Positions 1-7,748 are shown, numbered from the stretch's first letter. The stretch: 54,124 bases of DNA from Hamadaea sp. (GCF_013362815.1 NZ_JABFVK010000039.1:1-54124), one strand, 5' to 3'. Notes: generated by a model from the sequence alone, not told the origin. Translations and numbers: made by a program.

Positions 1-747
1 GCCCAGGTCCAGCGTGTAGAGCTGCTTGTCCTTGAGCGTCTCCGGAACCTCGCCCTTGACGATCTTCTGCGCCAGACCCTCGACCACCGTCGTCTTACCC
101 ACGCCCGGTTCGCCGATGAGCACGGGGTTGTTCTTCGTCCTGCGGGACAGCACCTGCAAGACGCGCTCGATCTCCTTCTCCCGGCCGATCACGGGGTCGA
201 GCTTGCCCTCCCGGGCCGACTGCGTGAGACTCCGGCCGAACTGATCCAGCACGAGGCTGCTCGCCGGACCGGCCTCAGCCGTGCCCGCCGGATGCGTCCC
301 CTCTTCGTAGCCGGACAACAGCTGGATCACCTGCTGGCGTACGCGATTGAGGTCGGCGCCCATGTGCCCGAGGATGCGTGCTGCGACGCCTTCGGTTTCG
401 CGTACCAGTCCCAGCAGGATGTGCTCGGGGCCGATGTAGTTGTGGCCGAGCTGCAACGCCTCCCGCAGGCTCAGCTCGAGCACCTTCTTGGCGCGGGGAC
501 TGAAGGGGATCTGCCCGCCGACCGCCTCCCGGCCGAGGCCGATGATCTCCTCCACCTGCAGCCGGAGACTCTCCAGCGTGACGCCCAGCTTCTCCAGCGC
601 CCGGGCGCCGACGCTCTCCCCTTCCCGCAGCACACCGAGCAGGACGTGCTCGGTCCCGACATTGCTGTGGTTGAGCATCCTGGCTTCTTCCTGGGCCAGC
701 ACCATCACCCGACGCGATCCGTCGGTGAACCTCTCGAACATGCTCAT
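1..747 (-). CDS. clpC: ClpC-type Clp protease ATP-binding subunit (N-terminal part, runs off window)
   Basis: Hsp100/Clp AAA+ unfoldase that feeds substrates to ClpP; only the first 249 residues lie in the window. The reading frame shows the two Clp N-domain repeats (about residues 3-145; motifs [10 protein letters not shown] and [10 protein letters not shown]), then a linker, DPVIGRE at about 185 and the first Walker A, GEPGVGKT, at 212-219. ATG at 747 is chosen because AAAGG sits 5 nt upstream; ATG at 741 gives the family-typical MFERFTD start and is the alternative. Residues usually seen as RARRVV and NHNYIGTEH read GSRRVM and NHSNVGTEH, so this may be a second, divergent ClpC paralogue rather than the housekeeping copy (inference). 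Its upstream region shares a direct repeat and a dyad with the next gene. Confidence 0.9.
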   Translation of the reverse strand, partial: MSMFERFTDGSRRVMVLAQEEARMLNHSNVGTEHVLLGVLREGESVGARALEKLGVTLESLRLQVEEIIGLGREAVGGQIPFSPRAKKVLELSLREALQLGHNYIGPEHILLGLVRETEGVAARILGHMGADLNRVRQQVIQLLSGYEEGTHPAGTAEAGPASSLVLDQFGRSLTQSAREGKLDPVIGREKEIERVLQVLSRRTKNNPVLIGEPGVGKTTVVEGLAQKIVKGEVPETLKDKQLYTLDLG

Positions 748-776
748 CAACGCCTTTCTGACGGCTGATCGGACCG

Positions 777-834
777 GCGCTGAGTCGGAGCCTCTTGGCC
801 CCGGTGAACGGGGCACGGGCAGGCGCTCTGCCCG
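777..834. promoter_or_regulatory. Repeated upstream element, copy 1 (before clpC-like gene)
   Basis: A 24-bp sequence at 777-800 recurs exactly at 1712-1735. About 16 nt further on is the dyad CGGGCAG-N5-CTGCCCG (816-834), which also recurs at 1768-1792. Both genes are on the minus strand, so the pair of elements occupies the upstream region of each. It matches neither CIRCE (TTAGCACTC) nor HAIR (CTTGAGT) heat-shock sites. Confidence 0.55.
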
Positions 835-850
835 AGGTCTGCTTATCGCG

Positions 851-1648
851 TTACTCGGTGCCCTGACCGGCCAGCACGAGCAACTCGTGCGGCGGGACGA
901 GGACGTCCACAGCCGGAGCCTCGCCCGCCAGGCCGTGCGGGCGGACGGCGTACGCGATCGGCGGTCCGGTGAGAGCCCACTTCGCGCCGACGATCGTCGC
1001 GGGCCGGCCGGACAGCATCACGACCCGCGTCCCGGGGACGTGACCGTCCTCGCTCACCACGAGCAGGGCATCCATGATCTGCCGGGCGCCGTCGATCCGG
1101 ACGTCCAGAAGCTGCGGCGACAACGGCAAGGCGGACGCGATCCGCTCCCAGCCCTCGTCCAGCAACAGGCGTACCGCCCGGTCCAGCTGCGCGCAAGCGG
1201 TGTCGAGCACCGTCTCCTCCCCGGACTCCGCCTGCCAGGCCAGGTCGATCGCGCTCGGTTCGAGGTCGGGCCGCTCGTCGACGACCAACGTGTACGCCTG
1301 ACCGAGGACGTCTTGCCGGGCGGAACCGCCGTAGAGGGTTCCGACGCCGGGGCCGCCGTCGCGGGGCGGAAACCGCTCGATCAGGTGAGCGGCCCGGCCG
1401 TGGGGGAGATCGGCGGCCAGCCTCGCGTCGGCGATCCGTTCGGCGAGCGTACGCCGCGAGCGCGTCGCGTCGGCCGGGTAGAGCGTCCGGCCCTGGTCGG
1501 CGTTGATCGTCCCGGCGGCCAGCCGGCGCGCGGCGATGGTGTAGGAGACTCCGGTGCACGCCGCGTGCAGCCGGATGGCGCGTTTGCGGGCCCGCCCGGG
1601 GACGGACTGTCGACGGTGCCGGTCGTTCGGGGGCTGGCTGTCGTCCAT
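851..1648 (-). CDS. Uncharacterised protein co-patterned with the clpC-like gene
   Basis: A 265-residue soluble protein that I do not recognise. GTTCCC separates GGAGG from the ATG at 1648, so this start is preferred over upstream in-frame starts. The N-terminus has a basic helix with a KRAIRxHAAxTGxxY-type motif at about 20-40, often seen at the start of actinobacterial proteins of unknown function. The rest looks alpha/beta and has neither a signal peptide nor a membrane segment. It lies upstream of the clpC-like gene on the same strand, with a 103-bp gap that carries a second copy of its own upstream element. The two genes are therefore probably separate transcription units under one regulator (inference). 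Confidence 0.6.
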   Translation of the reverse strand: MDDSQPPNDRHRRQSVPGRARKRAIRLHAACTGVSYTIAARRLAAGTINADQGRTLYPADATRSRRTLAERIADARLAADLPHGRAAHLIERFPPRDGGPGVGTLYGGSARQDVLGQAYTLVVDERPDLEPSAIDLAWQAESGEETVLDTACAQLDRAVRLLLDEGWERIASALPLSPQLLDVRIDGARQIMDALLVVSEDGHVPGTRVVMLSGRPATIVGAKWALTGPPIAYAVRPHGLAGEAPAVDVLVPPHELLVLAGQGTE

Positions 1649-1711
1649 GGGAACCTCCGGCGAGGCCTCACGCTCCCCGCCGAACAGCGACGCGGGCAGC
1701 ATCCATTCGGC

Positions 1712-1792
1712 GCGCTGAGTCGGAGCCTCTTGGCCTCGGGTGACGGACGGCGTGAGCATTCCGTCGGGCTCGGGCAGGCGCACTGCCCGAGC
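1712..1792. promoter_or_regulatory. Repeated upstream element, copy 2
   Basis: Contains the same 24-bp direct repeat (1712-1735) and the dyad GCTCGGGCAG-N5-CTGCCCGAGC (1768-1792) as found at 777-834. It lies 64-144 bp upstream of the ATG at 1648. Exact conservation in a non-coding region suggests a common transcription factor site or promoter. Confidence 0.55.
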
Positions 1793-1868
1793 CGAGCATA
1801 ACCCGGGTGAGCTACGCAGCCAGTGCGAGTTACGCGCAGGGCGTACAGATCATCAACGGGGGGAGAAG

Positions 1869-1900
1869 GCGGCCGGGCCACGGACGCATAGCCCGGCCGC
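1869..1900 (-). terminator. Terminator hairpin after secreted GH-A glycosidase
   Basis: Perfect 10-bp stem GCGGCCGGGC / GCCCGGCCGC with a 12-nt loop, six nucleotides beyond the stop codon of the minus-strand gene that ends at 1906. No long U-run follows, as is usual in actinobacteria. Confidence 0.7.
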
Positions 1901-1905
1901 GATTC

Positions 1906-3762
1906 CTAGCGACCCGGCAGTCGCCAGGTCTGGTTGAGCGGGCTGCCTTGGCCCACCGGGTTGCAGGTCCATTGGTGGATCAATGCTCCGGGTGCGGTCG
2001 AGATGTTGCTGACGTCGACGCACTTGCCGCTGTGCCGGGCCACCAGTTGGTAGTCGCGCGGGTCGTTGCCCGCATAGGTGACCTTGCGCAGGGCGAACTG
2101 CTGATTCAGGGAACTGCTGTTGCAGGTCCACTGGATGACCGCCGCACCGTCGGCAGTGGACACCCCGTTGACATCCAGGCATTTGCCGCTCTGCTGGTTG
2201 ACGACGGTGTAGGTGTCCGCGACTCCCGCGACGGGCTGGAAGTTCCACCGCTGCTGGGCGCTGCTGGTGCAGGTGTTCTGCTGTTGCTGCGTACCGTTGG
2301 CGGTGCTCGCGTTGGGGTTCTCCAGGCACAGCTGCGAATGCTGGGCTACAGCGGCGGACTGGAACGCCCCACCGCCCCCGCCGGACGGCGGAAGCAGGGT
2401 GATGGTGAATGTCTCGTCGGCGTTGGTGTGCGCCAGGTTCACCGTGGTCGCGTTGTTGGACAAGGTCACGGTCGCGTCCTGAACCGTGATCGGCCCGGTG
2501 ACTGCGCCGCCGTTGTTGTAGGGAATGCGTTGCGTGAGTACGCGTACCTGGTTGTTCTGAACGATGCCACTAGTGGCGTCGAGACGTTGGATGTTGACGG
2601 CGATGTTGCCAGTGGTGCCACCCCCGCCGACCAGGATCTTGGCGACTCCGGAGTCCTTGGTGGCGAAAGCGTCGTACGCCGTGCTCGGGGTGGTCTGCGC
2701 GATCAGGCCGGTCTGTGAACCGTAGAACTTGTAGACCCACCATTCGCCCTTGGGGGAGTAGACCCCGTTGGCGTCGTGGGTGAGCAGGTTCGCCAAGTCG
2801 TTGTGCAGGTTCCCGCCGCTTGCCCAGTTCGCGCGCAGGCCGTCCGCGCCGGCGCGTTCGAGCCGGGCGATGTACCACGAACCGTCGCCGGGGTTCTGCT
2901 CGTTGCTCGCCCCGTACTCGTTGATCTGATAGGGACGTGGGTGGGCGATGCCCCGGGCGTTGAGGCTGGAGTTGGCGTTGGCGACGTTGGCGACCGGATC
3001 GCTCGGCAGGCTGTGCCAGCTGACGATGTCGGGCACGACGTTGTTGGCCTTGACGAAGTCGAGATACTGCGTCCACCAGCCGGTCGCGGTGGTGGGTACG
3101 CCCGCCAGACTCGGGCCGACGATCAGCTGACCGGGAAATTCGGTACGCAGCCGCTGATACGTACGCCGCCACAGCTCGAAATACTGCGACTGCGGCCGGT
3201 TCCAGAACAACGACAGGTTCGGCTCGTTCCAGATGTCCCACTCCACCGTGATCCCGGCCGCGCGTACGTCGCCGATCAGGCGGGTGAGGAAGGCGTCGTA
3301 GTCGCTCCAGTCCCCGTTGTCGCCGGGGAACCGGGAGATCGGATAGCCGTCGGCACCCCACAGATCGTGGTTGAGGATGACGAACTGACCGCCGAGGGCG
3401 AGCGTACGCCGAGCCTGAGCGAGGGTGGCGTCCCAACGGCGCTGGTAGCGGCCGGAGACCCAGCCACCAGGCGAGTCGAGCTGAGCGCCGCCGGCTCGCA
3501 TGTAACGGAACTTCACGTCGGTGAAGAAATGATCGGGCGGGCCTGCGGCATTCTCAGTCATGCCGTAGATCCAGCCCGAGGCCCGGTAAGTGGGTGATCC
3601 GCCGGCGACACTGAAGTTGACGGAGATCGACTCGTCGGCCGCGACGGCAGGTACGCCGGTGAGCGCGATGGAGGAGGTCATGAGGACTCCGGCGAGCAGG
3701 CGCGCGGCGACTCTGCCGCGTCTGGTTCGGACGGTGTAGGCGGGTGGCGATGTGGTGTGCAC
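1906..3762 (-). CDS. Secreted clan GH-A glycoside hydrolase (GH39-like) with C-terminal ricin B-type lectin domain
   Basis: Exported polysaccharide-degrading enzyme of 618 residues. The GTG start at 3762 is preceded by GAAGGAG at 6 nt. A signal peptide spans about residues 1-42 (RTRRGR, then a hydrophobic run, ending near AVAA). The TIM-barrel part shows IWNEPN with the putative acid/base E180, and INEYG with the putative nucleophile E282, the spacing of retaining GH-A enzymes such as GH39 beta-xylosidases. After a beta-rich region and a Gly-rich linker (about 461-466), a CBM13/ricin trefoil runs to the end, with repeated QxW-type motifs (QQRWNF, NQQFAL, NQTWRL). The exact substrate is not readable; xylo- or arabino-polysaccharide is a guess. 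Upstream lie a TTGACA/TACGCT promoter and two LacI operators. Confidence 0.85.
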   Translation of the reverse strand: MHTTSPPAYTVRTRRGRVAARLLAGVLMTSSIALTGVPAVAADESISVNFSVAGGSPTYRASGWIYGMTENAAGPPDHFFTDVKFRYMRAGGAQLDSPGGWVSGRYQRRWDATLAQARRTLALGGQFVILNHDLWGADGYPISRFPGDNGDWSDYDAFLTRLIGDVRAAGITVEWDIWNEPNLSLFWNRPQSQYFELWRRTYQRLRTEFPGQLIVGPSLAGVPTTATGWWTQYLDFVKANNVVPDIVSWHSLPSDPVANVANANSSLNARGIAHPRPYQINEYGASNEQNPGDGSWYIARLERAGADGLRANWASGGNLHNDLANLLTHDANGVYSPKGEWWVYKFYGSQTGLIAQTTPSTAYDAFATKDSGVAKILVGGGGTTGNIAVNIQRLDATSGIVQNNQVRVLTQRIPYNNGGAVTGPITVQDATVTLSNNATTVNLAHTNADETFTITLLPPSGGGGGAFQSAAVAQHSQLCLENPNASTANGTQQQQNTCTSSAQQRWNFQPVAGVADTYTVVNQQSGKCLDVNGVSTADGAAVIQWTCNSSSLNQQFALRKVTYAGNDPRDYQLVARHSGKCVDVSNISTAPGALIHQWTCNPVGQGSPLNQTWRLPGR

Positions 3763-3830
3763 GGGCGGCTCCTTCGGCGGGTCGGCGACCGCTGGGAGCG
3801 GACGGTCGCCGAGGCGCGAGCACGGATTCT

Positions 3831-3840
3831 GAATCGATTC
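3831..3840. promoter_or_regulatory. LacI-family operator O2 for the secreted glycosidase
   Basis: Perfect 10-bp palindrome GAATCGATTC, part of the CGAAYCGATTCG family seen five times between 3,830 and 5,370. It is 69 bp upstream of the GTG start and 78 bp (centre to centre) from the second site. That spacing would suit looping, but this is inference. Confidence 0.75.
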
Positions 3841-3907
3841 GACACAAGCGGGTACGCGATTTCTCCAGCACTACAGGCGTTTTGGGCGAGGTGGCGAGGA
3901 CGGTTGT

Positions 3908-3919
3908 CGAATCGATTCG
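3908..3919. promoter_or_regulatory. LacI-family operator O1, overlapping the predicted transcription start
   Basis: Perfect 12-bp palindrome CGAATCGATTCG with a central CG, typical of LacI/GalR-family sites. It begins 6 bp downstream of the -10 hexamer at 3926-3931, where bound repressor would block initiation. Confidence 0.85.
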
Positions 3920-3925
3920 CAGACG

Positions 3926-3954
3926 AGCGTAAATATCTCGCGCCGGTGTGTCAA
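3926..3954 (-). promoter_or_regulatory. Sigma-70-type promoter of the secreted glycosidase
   Basis: On the minus strand TTGACA (3954-3949) is separated by exactly 17 bp from TACGCT (3931-3926). This places the transcription start at about 3919, inside operator O1, with a 5' leader of about 157 nt. Confidence 0.75.
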
Positions 3955-4188
3955 CGGTTCGCCCGCGGCGCCCTCCGCTACGCAGGGTGCCCCGCCAGCG
4001 CAGCAGAGCGCCCCGCCCGGGCCAGCAGGGCCGCGCCGTATCCGGGGATAACGTCGCTATTCGAGCGCGCAAAGCCGCGTTATCCCGGGATGTCGCGCAA
4101 GCAGCCGCGCCAGCGCAGCGGACCCGGCGCGAAAGGAAGCGGAAGCGGGCGCAGCAGCGCGGCAAACCCGCGAAGCGGAAGCGAAGCG
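3955..4188. other. Repetitive GC-rich spacer between glycosidase promoter and lacI
   Basis: No gene is supported. The stretch is low in complexity, made of recurring GCGC, CCAGCGC and GAAGCGGAAGC words, and contains a REPIN-like palindrome pair (4035-4096). It also serves as the 3' flank of lacI. Confidence 0.5.
4035..4096. repeat. REPIN-like inverted palindrome pair, copy A
   Basis: Two arms built round TATCCGGGGATAACG (4039-4053) and CGCGTTATCCCGGGAT (4076-4091) face each other across about 22 bp. The second copy, with the same core words, is at 6758-6820, so the pair brackets lacI and the binding-protein gene. No transposase is nearby. Confidence 0.55.
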
Positions 4189-5199
4189 TCAGCGTCGAGC
4201 AGGCCCAGTGCTCCCCCGAAGGGAGATCGGCGGCGTGAGCAGCAGGTGCTGAGCAGCCGCCGAGGGATCGGCGATGCATTCAGCGAGCAGTTCGACGGCG
4301 CGAGCGCCCATCTCCAGGGCGGGCACGTCAGCGGCAGTGAGCTGCGGCCGGAAGTTCTCCGCCCAATGTGGAGCGGCGACGCCGGTGACGGAGAAGTCTG
4401 TCGGTACGCTCAGTCCGGCGTTCTCCAGGGCGTGCTGGATGCCCGGCAATGCTGCTTCGTTGATCGTCGCCACGGCGGTGACTTCGGGATGCTCCCGCAG
4501 GATCTGATTCAGGCACGCTTCACCGGCGGCGGTGTCGTCGGCGCAGCAGTAATCGACGCCGGTCAGCCCGCGTTCGCGTACCCCTTGGGTGAATCCGGCC
4601 AGGGCTCGATGACCTGGACCGTAGCCTGCGGCCACGAGTTCGGCGGACCGGTTGACCAGCGCGATGTCGCGGTGACCGAGGTCGGCCAGGTGGTGTACGC
4701 ATTTGGCCATCAACGCGGCATAGTCCACGTCGACCCACCACATGTCGTCGGGCCGGGACGTGCGGCCGATGCCGACGAATGGCAGGCCGGCCTGCTGGAG
4801 CCGGGCGACGCGGGCGTCTTCGAGCCGGATCTCCATGAGGATCACGCCGTCGACGCGGCGGCCGGTCACGACCCGTTCGAACGAGCGGTCGTGGTCGCCG
4901 CCCGAGGGCGAGAGGAGTACGTCGAGATCGGCCCGGGCCGCGGCGTCCACGACGCTGGCGACGAAGTCGAGCTGCATGTCGGTCAACCGGCGGCTCGCGG
5001 GCGGGATCACCAGGCCGATGGTGCGCGTACGCCCCTCTTTGAGCGCGCGGGCGTTGGCGTTGGGCCGGTAGTCGAGTTCTTCGATGACGTCGAGGATGCG
5101 GCGGCGGGTCGCCTCGGAGACGGTCCGTTTGCCGCTCAACGCGTAGGACACCGTGCTGCGTGACACGCCTGCCCGCCGGGCGATCTCGCCGATGTTCAT
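4189..5199 (-). CDS. LacI-family transcriptional repressor of the sugar-uptake locus
   Basis: 336-residue LacI/GalR regulator. The N-terminal helix-turn-helix (about 2-24, IGEIARRAGVSRSTVSYAL) and the hinge helix (YRPNANARALK, about 45-55) bind DNA; residues from about 60 onward form the periplasmic-binding-protein-like sugar sensor (TIGLVIP at about 60, VDGVILME at about 115). ATG at 5199 follows GAGGGAG at 5 nt. The gene lies between the secreted glycosidase and the divergent ABC operon, and CGAAYCGATTCG sites flank it on both sides. It very likely represses both and itself, and is released by an oligosaccharide (family knowledge plus site positions; the inducer is unknown). Confidence 0.93.
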   Translation of the reverse strand: MNIGEIARRAGVSRSTVSYALSGKRTVSEATRRRILDVIEELDYRPNANARALKEGRTRTIGLVIPPASRRLTDMQLDFVASVVDAAARADLDVLLSPSGGDHDRSFERVVTGRRVDGVILMEIRLEDARVARLQQAGLPFVGIGRTSRPDDMWWVDVDYAALMAKCVHHLADLGHRDIALVNRSAELVAAGYGPGHRALAGFTQGVRERGLTGVDYCCADDTAAGEACLNQILREHPEVTAVATINEAALPGIQHALENAGLSVPTDFSVTGVAAPHWAENFRPQLTAADVPALEMGARAVELLAECIADPSAAAQHLLLTPPISLRGSTGPARR

Positions 5200-5256
5200 C
5201 CCGCTCCCTCACGTCCGCGCCTGAGCATGCCACACCGGCCCAGCCGACTGGATCAT

Positions 5257-5268
5257 CGAACCGATTCG
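5257..5268. promoter_or_regulatory. LacI-family operator in the lacI/ABC divergent region
   Basis: CGAACCGATTCG, identical to the pair at 5343-5367. On the minus strand a TTGACG overlaps its edge, so it is placed to autoregulate lacI (start at 5199). Confidence 0.75.
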
Positions 5269-5309
5269 TCAACGATAACCGCACGCGAGCTGGACATCTA
5301 GCCAGCCCA

Positions 5310-5338
5310 TTGACGGACCGGCGAAACGAGCCTATGTT
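5310..5338 (+). promoter_or_regulatory. Sigma-70-type promoter of the sugar ABC operon
   Basis: TTGACG (5310-5315), a 17-bp spacer and TATGTT (5333-5338). The predicted start is near 5345, inside the tandem operators that begin at 5343. Confidence 0.8.
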
Positions 5339-5342
5339 CTGT

Positions 5343-5367
5343 CGAACCGATTCGGCGAACCGATTCG
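5343..5367. promoter_or_regulatory. Tandem LacI-family operators at the ABC operon start
   Basis: Two copies of CGAACCGATTCG (5343-5354 and 5356-5367), 13 bp centre to centre, directly downstream of the -10 hexamer. The one-base gap means two dimers would sit side by side on different helix faces, or compete. Confidence 0.85.
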
Positions 5368-5380
5368 ACACACGCTCGCA

Positions 5381-5410
5381 ACGCACGCGGAACGAGCACG
5401 CACGCGGAAC
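5381..5410 (+). repeat. Short direct repeat in the ABC operon leader
   Basis: ACGCACGCGGAAC occurs at 5381-5393 and 5398-5410, inside the transcribed leader. The surrounding leader to 5450 is a run of similar GCGAACG-type words. No function is evident. Confidence 0.5.
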
Positions 5411-5482
5411 TGCGAGCGCGAACGCAGAACAGCGAACGGCACACGGATGAAGCGCAAGCGCAACCTGGTGAAGGGATGGGCT

Positions 5483-6736
5483 GTGAAGCAAACGGCATCG
5501 CGGCGGCGCGCGGTAGGCGTCGCCCTGGTCGCCCTCGTGGCGGCGGGCGCCCTGGTCGCCTGCTCGTCGGAGGACAAGACCGGCGCGTCCGGCGACGGCG
5601 GCACGTACACCATCTGGGACCCGTATCCGCAGTTCGACGACTCCTCGAACTGGGTCAAGCTGCTGAACGACTGCGGGAGCAAAGCCGGTGTCACGGTCAA
5701 GCGGACCGCATTCGACACCAGTGATCTGACCAGCAAGACGCTGCTGGCCGCCCAGCAGGGCAACGCGCCGGACGTGCTGATCGTCGACAACCCGGTGATC
5801 TCGACCCTGGCCGAGGCGGGTGTGCTGACGACCAGTGACGACATCAAGCTCGACACGTCGGCGATCGACCCCAACCTGCTGGGGGCCGGGCAGAGCGGCG
5901 GCAAGACCTTCGGCATCCCGATCGGCGCCAACACCCTGGCGCTGTACTACAACAAGACAGTGCTGACAGCGGCCGGCGTGGACATCGCCTCGGTGAAGGA
6001 CTGGGCATCGCTCACGGCGGCGTTGGCCAAGGTGACCGCGGCTGGGAAGAAGGGCATCACGTTCTCGGCGATCGGCACCGAGGAGGGCAGTTTCCAGTTC
6101 CTGCCCTGGTTCTGGGGTTCGGGTGCGAACCTGACGAAGCTCGACTCGCCCGAGGCGGTCTCCGCGCTGTCGCTGTGGACCGACTGGCTGAAGAAGGGGT
6201 ACGCCCCGAACTCGGTCATCAACAACACGCAGACCACCAGCTGGCAGGAGTTCGCCACCGGCCAGTACGCGTTCGCCGAGAACGGCACGTGGCAGCTGGC
6301 CAACGCGAAGAAGACCGGATTCGAGTACGGCATCATCGCCGTTCCCGGCATCAGTGGCGGAACCGCTGCCGCACCGACGGGTGGGGAGTTCGTCTCCGTG
6401 CCGGTGCAGAAGAGCACCGCCCGGTACGCCGTCTCCCAGAAGCTCGTCGCCTGCCTCACCGACACCGACAACTCGTTGGCTACCACGACCACGTTGTCCT
6501 ACATTGCGCCGACTGCTGCCGTACAGGCGAAACAGGTGGCGGCCAATCCCGAGCTGAAGGTCTGGGTCGACGCGGTCAAGGCGGCCAAGGGGCGTACGGG
6601 AGACAACCTCGGGACGAAGTATCCGAAGATCTCCCAGCCGATGTGGACTGCGGTGCAAGCGGCGCTGTCCGGCTCGGCCAGTCCCCAGGCCGCTCTCGCC
6701 ACCGCGCAGACCGCCGCGGCTGCGGCCACGAAGTAG
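5483..6736 (+). CDS. Sugar ABC transporter substrate-binding lipoprotein
   Basis: Family-1 extracellular solute-binding protein (CUT1/MalE type) of 417 residues, anchored outside the membrane. GTG at 5483 is preferred: AAGGGA stands 6 nt upstream and the product begins with a normal lipoprotein signal (basic KQTASRRR, hydrophobic AVGVALVALVAAGALVA, lipobox LVAC with the lipidated Cys at about 27). An in-frame ATG at 5447 lacks a ribosome site. The mature part has the family segments TIWDPYPQF, APDVLIVDN and YYNKTVL. The first permease follows after 4 bp. With the GH-A enzyme outside and the (alpha/alpha)6 glycosidase inside, it probably captures an oligosaccharide released from a polysaccharide (inference). 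Confidence 0.92.
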   Translation: MKQTASRRRAVGVALVALVAAGALVACSSEDKTGASGDGGTYTIWDPYPQFDDSSNWVKLLNDCGSKAGVTVKRTAFDTSDLTSKTLLAAQQGNAPDVLIVDNPVISTLAEAGVLTTSDDIKLDTSAIDPNLLGAGQSGGKTFGIPIGANTLALYYNKTVLTAAGVDIASVKDWASLTAALAKVTAAGKKGITFSAIGTEEGSFQFLPWFWGSGANLTKLDSPEAVSALSLWTDWLKKGYAPNSVINNTQTTSWQEFATGQYAFAENGTWQLANAKKTGFEYGIIAVPGISGGTAAAPTGGEFVSVPVQKSTARYAVSQKLVACLTDTDNSLATTTTLSYIAPTAAVQAKQVAANPELKVWVDAVKAAKGRTGDNLGTKYPKISQPMWTAVQAALSGSASPQAALATAQTAAAAATK

Positions 6737-6740
6737 CCAC

Positions 6741-7748
6741 ATGACAGCCCGCACTCGCGCGTTATCCGGGATAACGTCCCCTCGCACAGTGTGCGAGACC
6801 GCAATATCCCGGGTAACGCGCCAGCGCCCCCAGCGCCAGCGCCCCCAGCGCCAGCGCAACAGGGGACGCCAAGCGGAACAGTGGGCGGCGTGGGCGTTCC
6901 TCACCCCGGTGACCGCGTACCTGCTGGCGTTCTTCGCGTACCCGCTCTATCGGAACCTGGACCTCAGCCTGCGCGATTACACCGTACGCTCGTTCGTCCA
7001 AGGTGGAGCGCCGTTCACCGGGTGGGCCAATTACGCCAAGGTGCTAGGCGATCCGGCGTTCGGGCCGGCGCTGACGCATACCGTGGTGTTCACGGTGGTG
7101 TCGCTCACCTTCCAGTTCGTCATCGGTCTGGCGTTGGCGGTGTTCTTCGCCAAGTCGTTCCGGCTGTCGGCCACCTTGCGGGCTTTGTTCCTCGTCCCGT
7201 GGTTGCTGCCGTTGATCGTGTCGGCGTCGACCTGGTCGTGGCTGCTCAACAGCGACTCGGGCGTGGTCAACGCCGCTCTGCGTATGCTCGGCGTCGATCC
7301 GGTGAACTGGCTGACGTCTCCACAGTGGTCGCTCGTCTCCGTGATCATCGCCAACATCTGGATCGGCGTGCCCTTCAACCTGGTCGTTCTATACAGCGGC
7401 CTGCGATCGATTCCGGCGCAGTTGTACGAGGCGGCTCAGCTCGACGGCGCGAACGGCTGGCAGCAGTTCTGGCGGGTCACCTTCCCGTTGCTGCGGCCGG
7501 TGTCCGCGATCACTCTGCTGCTCGGTCTGGTCTACACGCTGAAGGTCTTCGACCTCATCTGGATCATGACCCGGGGTGGCCCGAGCGACTCGTCCACCAC
7601 CTTCGCGACCTGGTCCTATCGGCTCAGCTTCGGCAATCTGCTGCCTGCCTTCGGGCCGGGTGCAGCGGTCGGCAACCTACTCATCGTGATGGCGCTGATC
7701 GCCGGTCTGGTCTACATCCGCGCGCAGAAAAGGCAATACGAACCATGA
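6741..7748 (+). CDS. Sugar ABC transporter permease (MalF type) with repeat-derived N-terminal extension
   Basis: 335-residue inner-membrane permease of the CUT1 family with about six membrane segments, starting with AAWAFLTPVTAYLLAFFAY at about residue 49. The ATPase-contact EAA loop reads EAAQLDGANGWQQFWRVTFP at about 231-250. It begins 4 bp after the binding-protein stop and overlaps the second permease by ATGA. The first 45 residues are odd: they are encoded by a REPIN-like palindrome pair (6758-6820) and a 15-bp tandem repeat (6818-6857) that gives an RQRPQ repeat. No better start with a ribosome site is visible downstream, so the extension is probably translated, as a basic cytosolic tail (inference). 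Confidence 0.9.
   Translation: MTARTRALSGITSPRTVCETAISRVTRQRPQRQRPQRQRNRGRQAEQWAAWAFLTPVTAYLLAFFAYPLYRNLDLSLRDYTVRSFVQGGAPFTGWANYAKVLGDPAFGPALTHTVVFTVVSLTFQFVIGLALAVFFAKSFRLSATLRALFLVPWLLPLIVSASTWSWLLNSDSGVVNAALRMLGVDPVNWLTSPQWSLVSVIIANIWIGVPFNLVVLYSGLRSIPAQLYEAAQLDGANGWQQFWRVTFPLLRPVSAITLLLGLVYTLKVFDLIWIMTRGGPSDSSTTFATWSYRLSFGNLLPAFGPGAAVGNLLIVMALIAGLVYIRAQKRQYEP
6758..6820. repeat. REPIN-like inverted palindrome pair, copy B, inside the permease 5' coding region
   Basis: The arm CGCGTTATCCGGGATAACG (6758-6776) faces CAATATCCCGGGTAACGCG (6802-6820), with 16 of 19 positions complementary. Between them is a second hairpin, CTCGCAC-AGT-GTGCGAG (6781-6797). The whole could fold as a branched structure in the mRNA just after the start codon. 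The core words match copy A at 4035-4096. Confidence 0.65.
6818..6857 (+). repeat. 15-bp tandem repeat, 2.7 copies, in frame
   Basis: The unit GCGCCAGCGCCCCCA starts at 6818 and again at 6833, then ends partway through a third copy at 6857. Being 15 bp, it keeps frame and encodes repeated RQRPQ in the permease N-terminal tail. Such a tract could gain or lose units by slippage without a frameshift. Confidence 0.8.

Noticed and set aside
777-1792. CIRCE or HAIR heat-shock operator before the clpC-like gene
   Set aside because: Neither TTAGCACTC nor CTTGAGT/ACTCAAG words are present; the shared element is different.
440-1801. Long plus-strand open frame over the clpC-like gene and its neighbour
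   Set aside because: It is antisense to a recognisable Clp N-domain and to a gene with a good ribosome site; its product has no domain.
4520-6904. Very long open frame (794 codons) on the minus strand opposite lacI and the binding protein
   Set aside because: It is a GC-bias shadow: Arg/Arg-rich translation, no ribosome site, and it crosses two clearly real genes on both strands.
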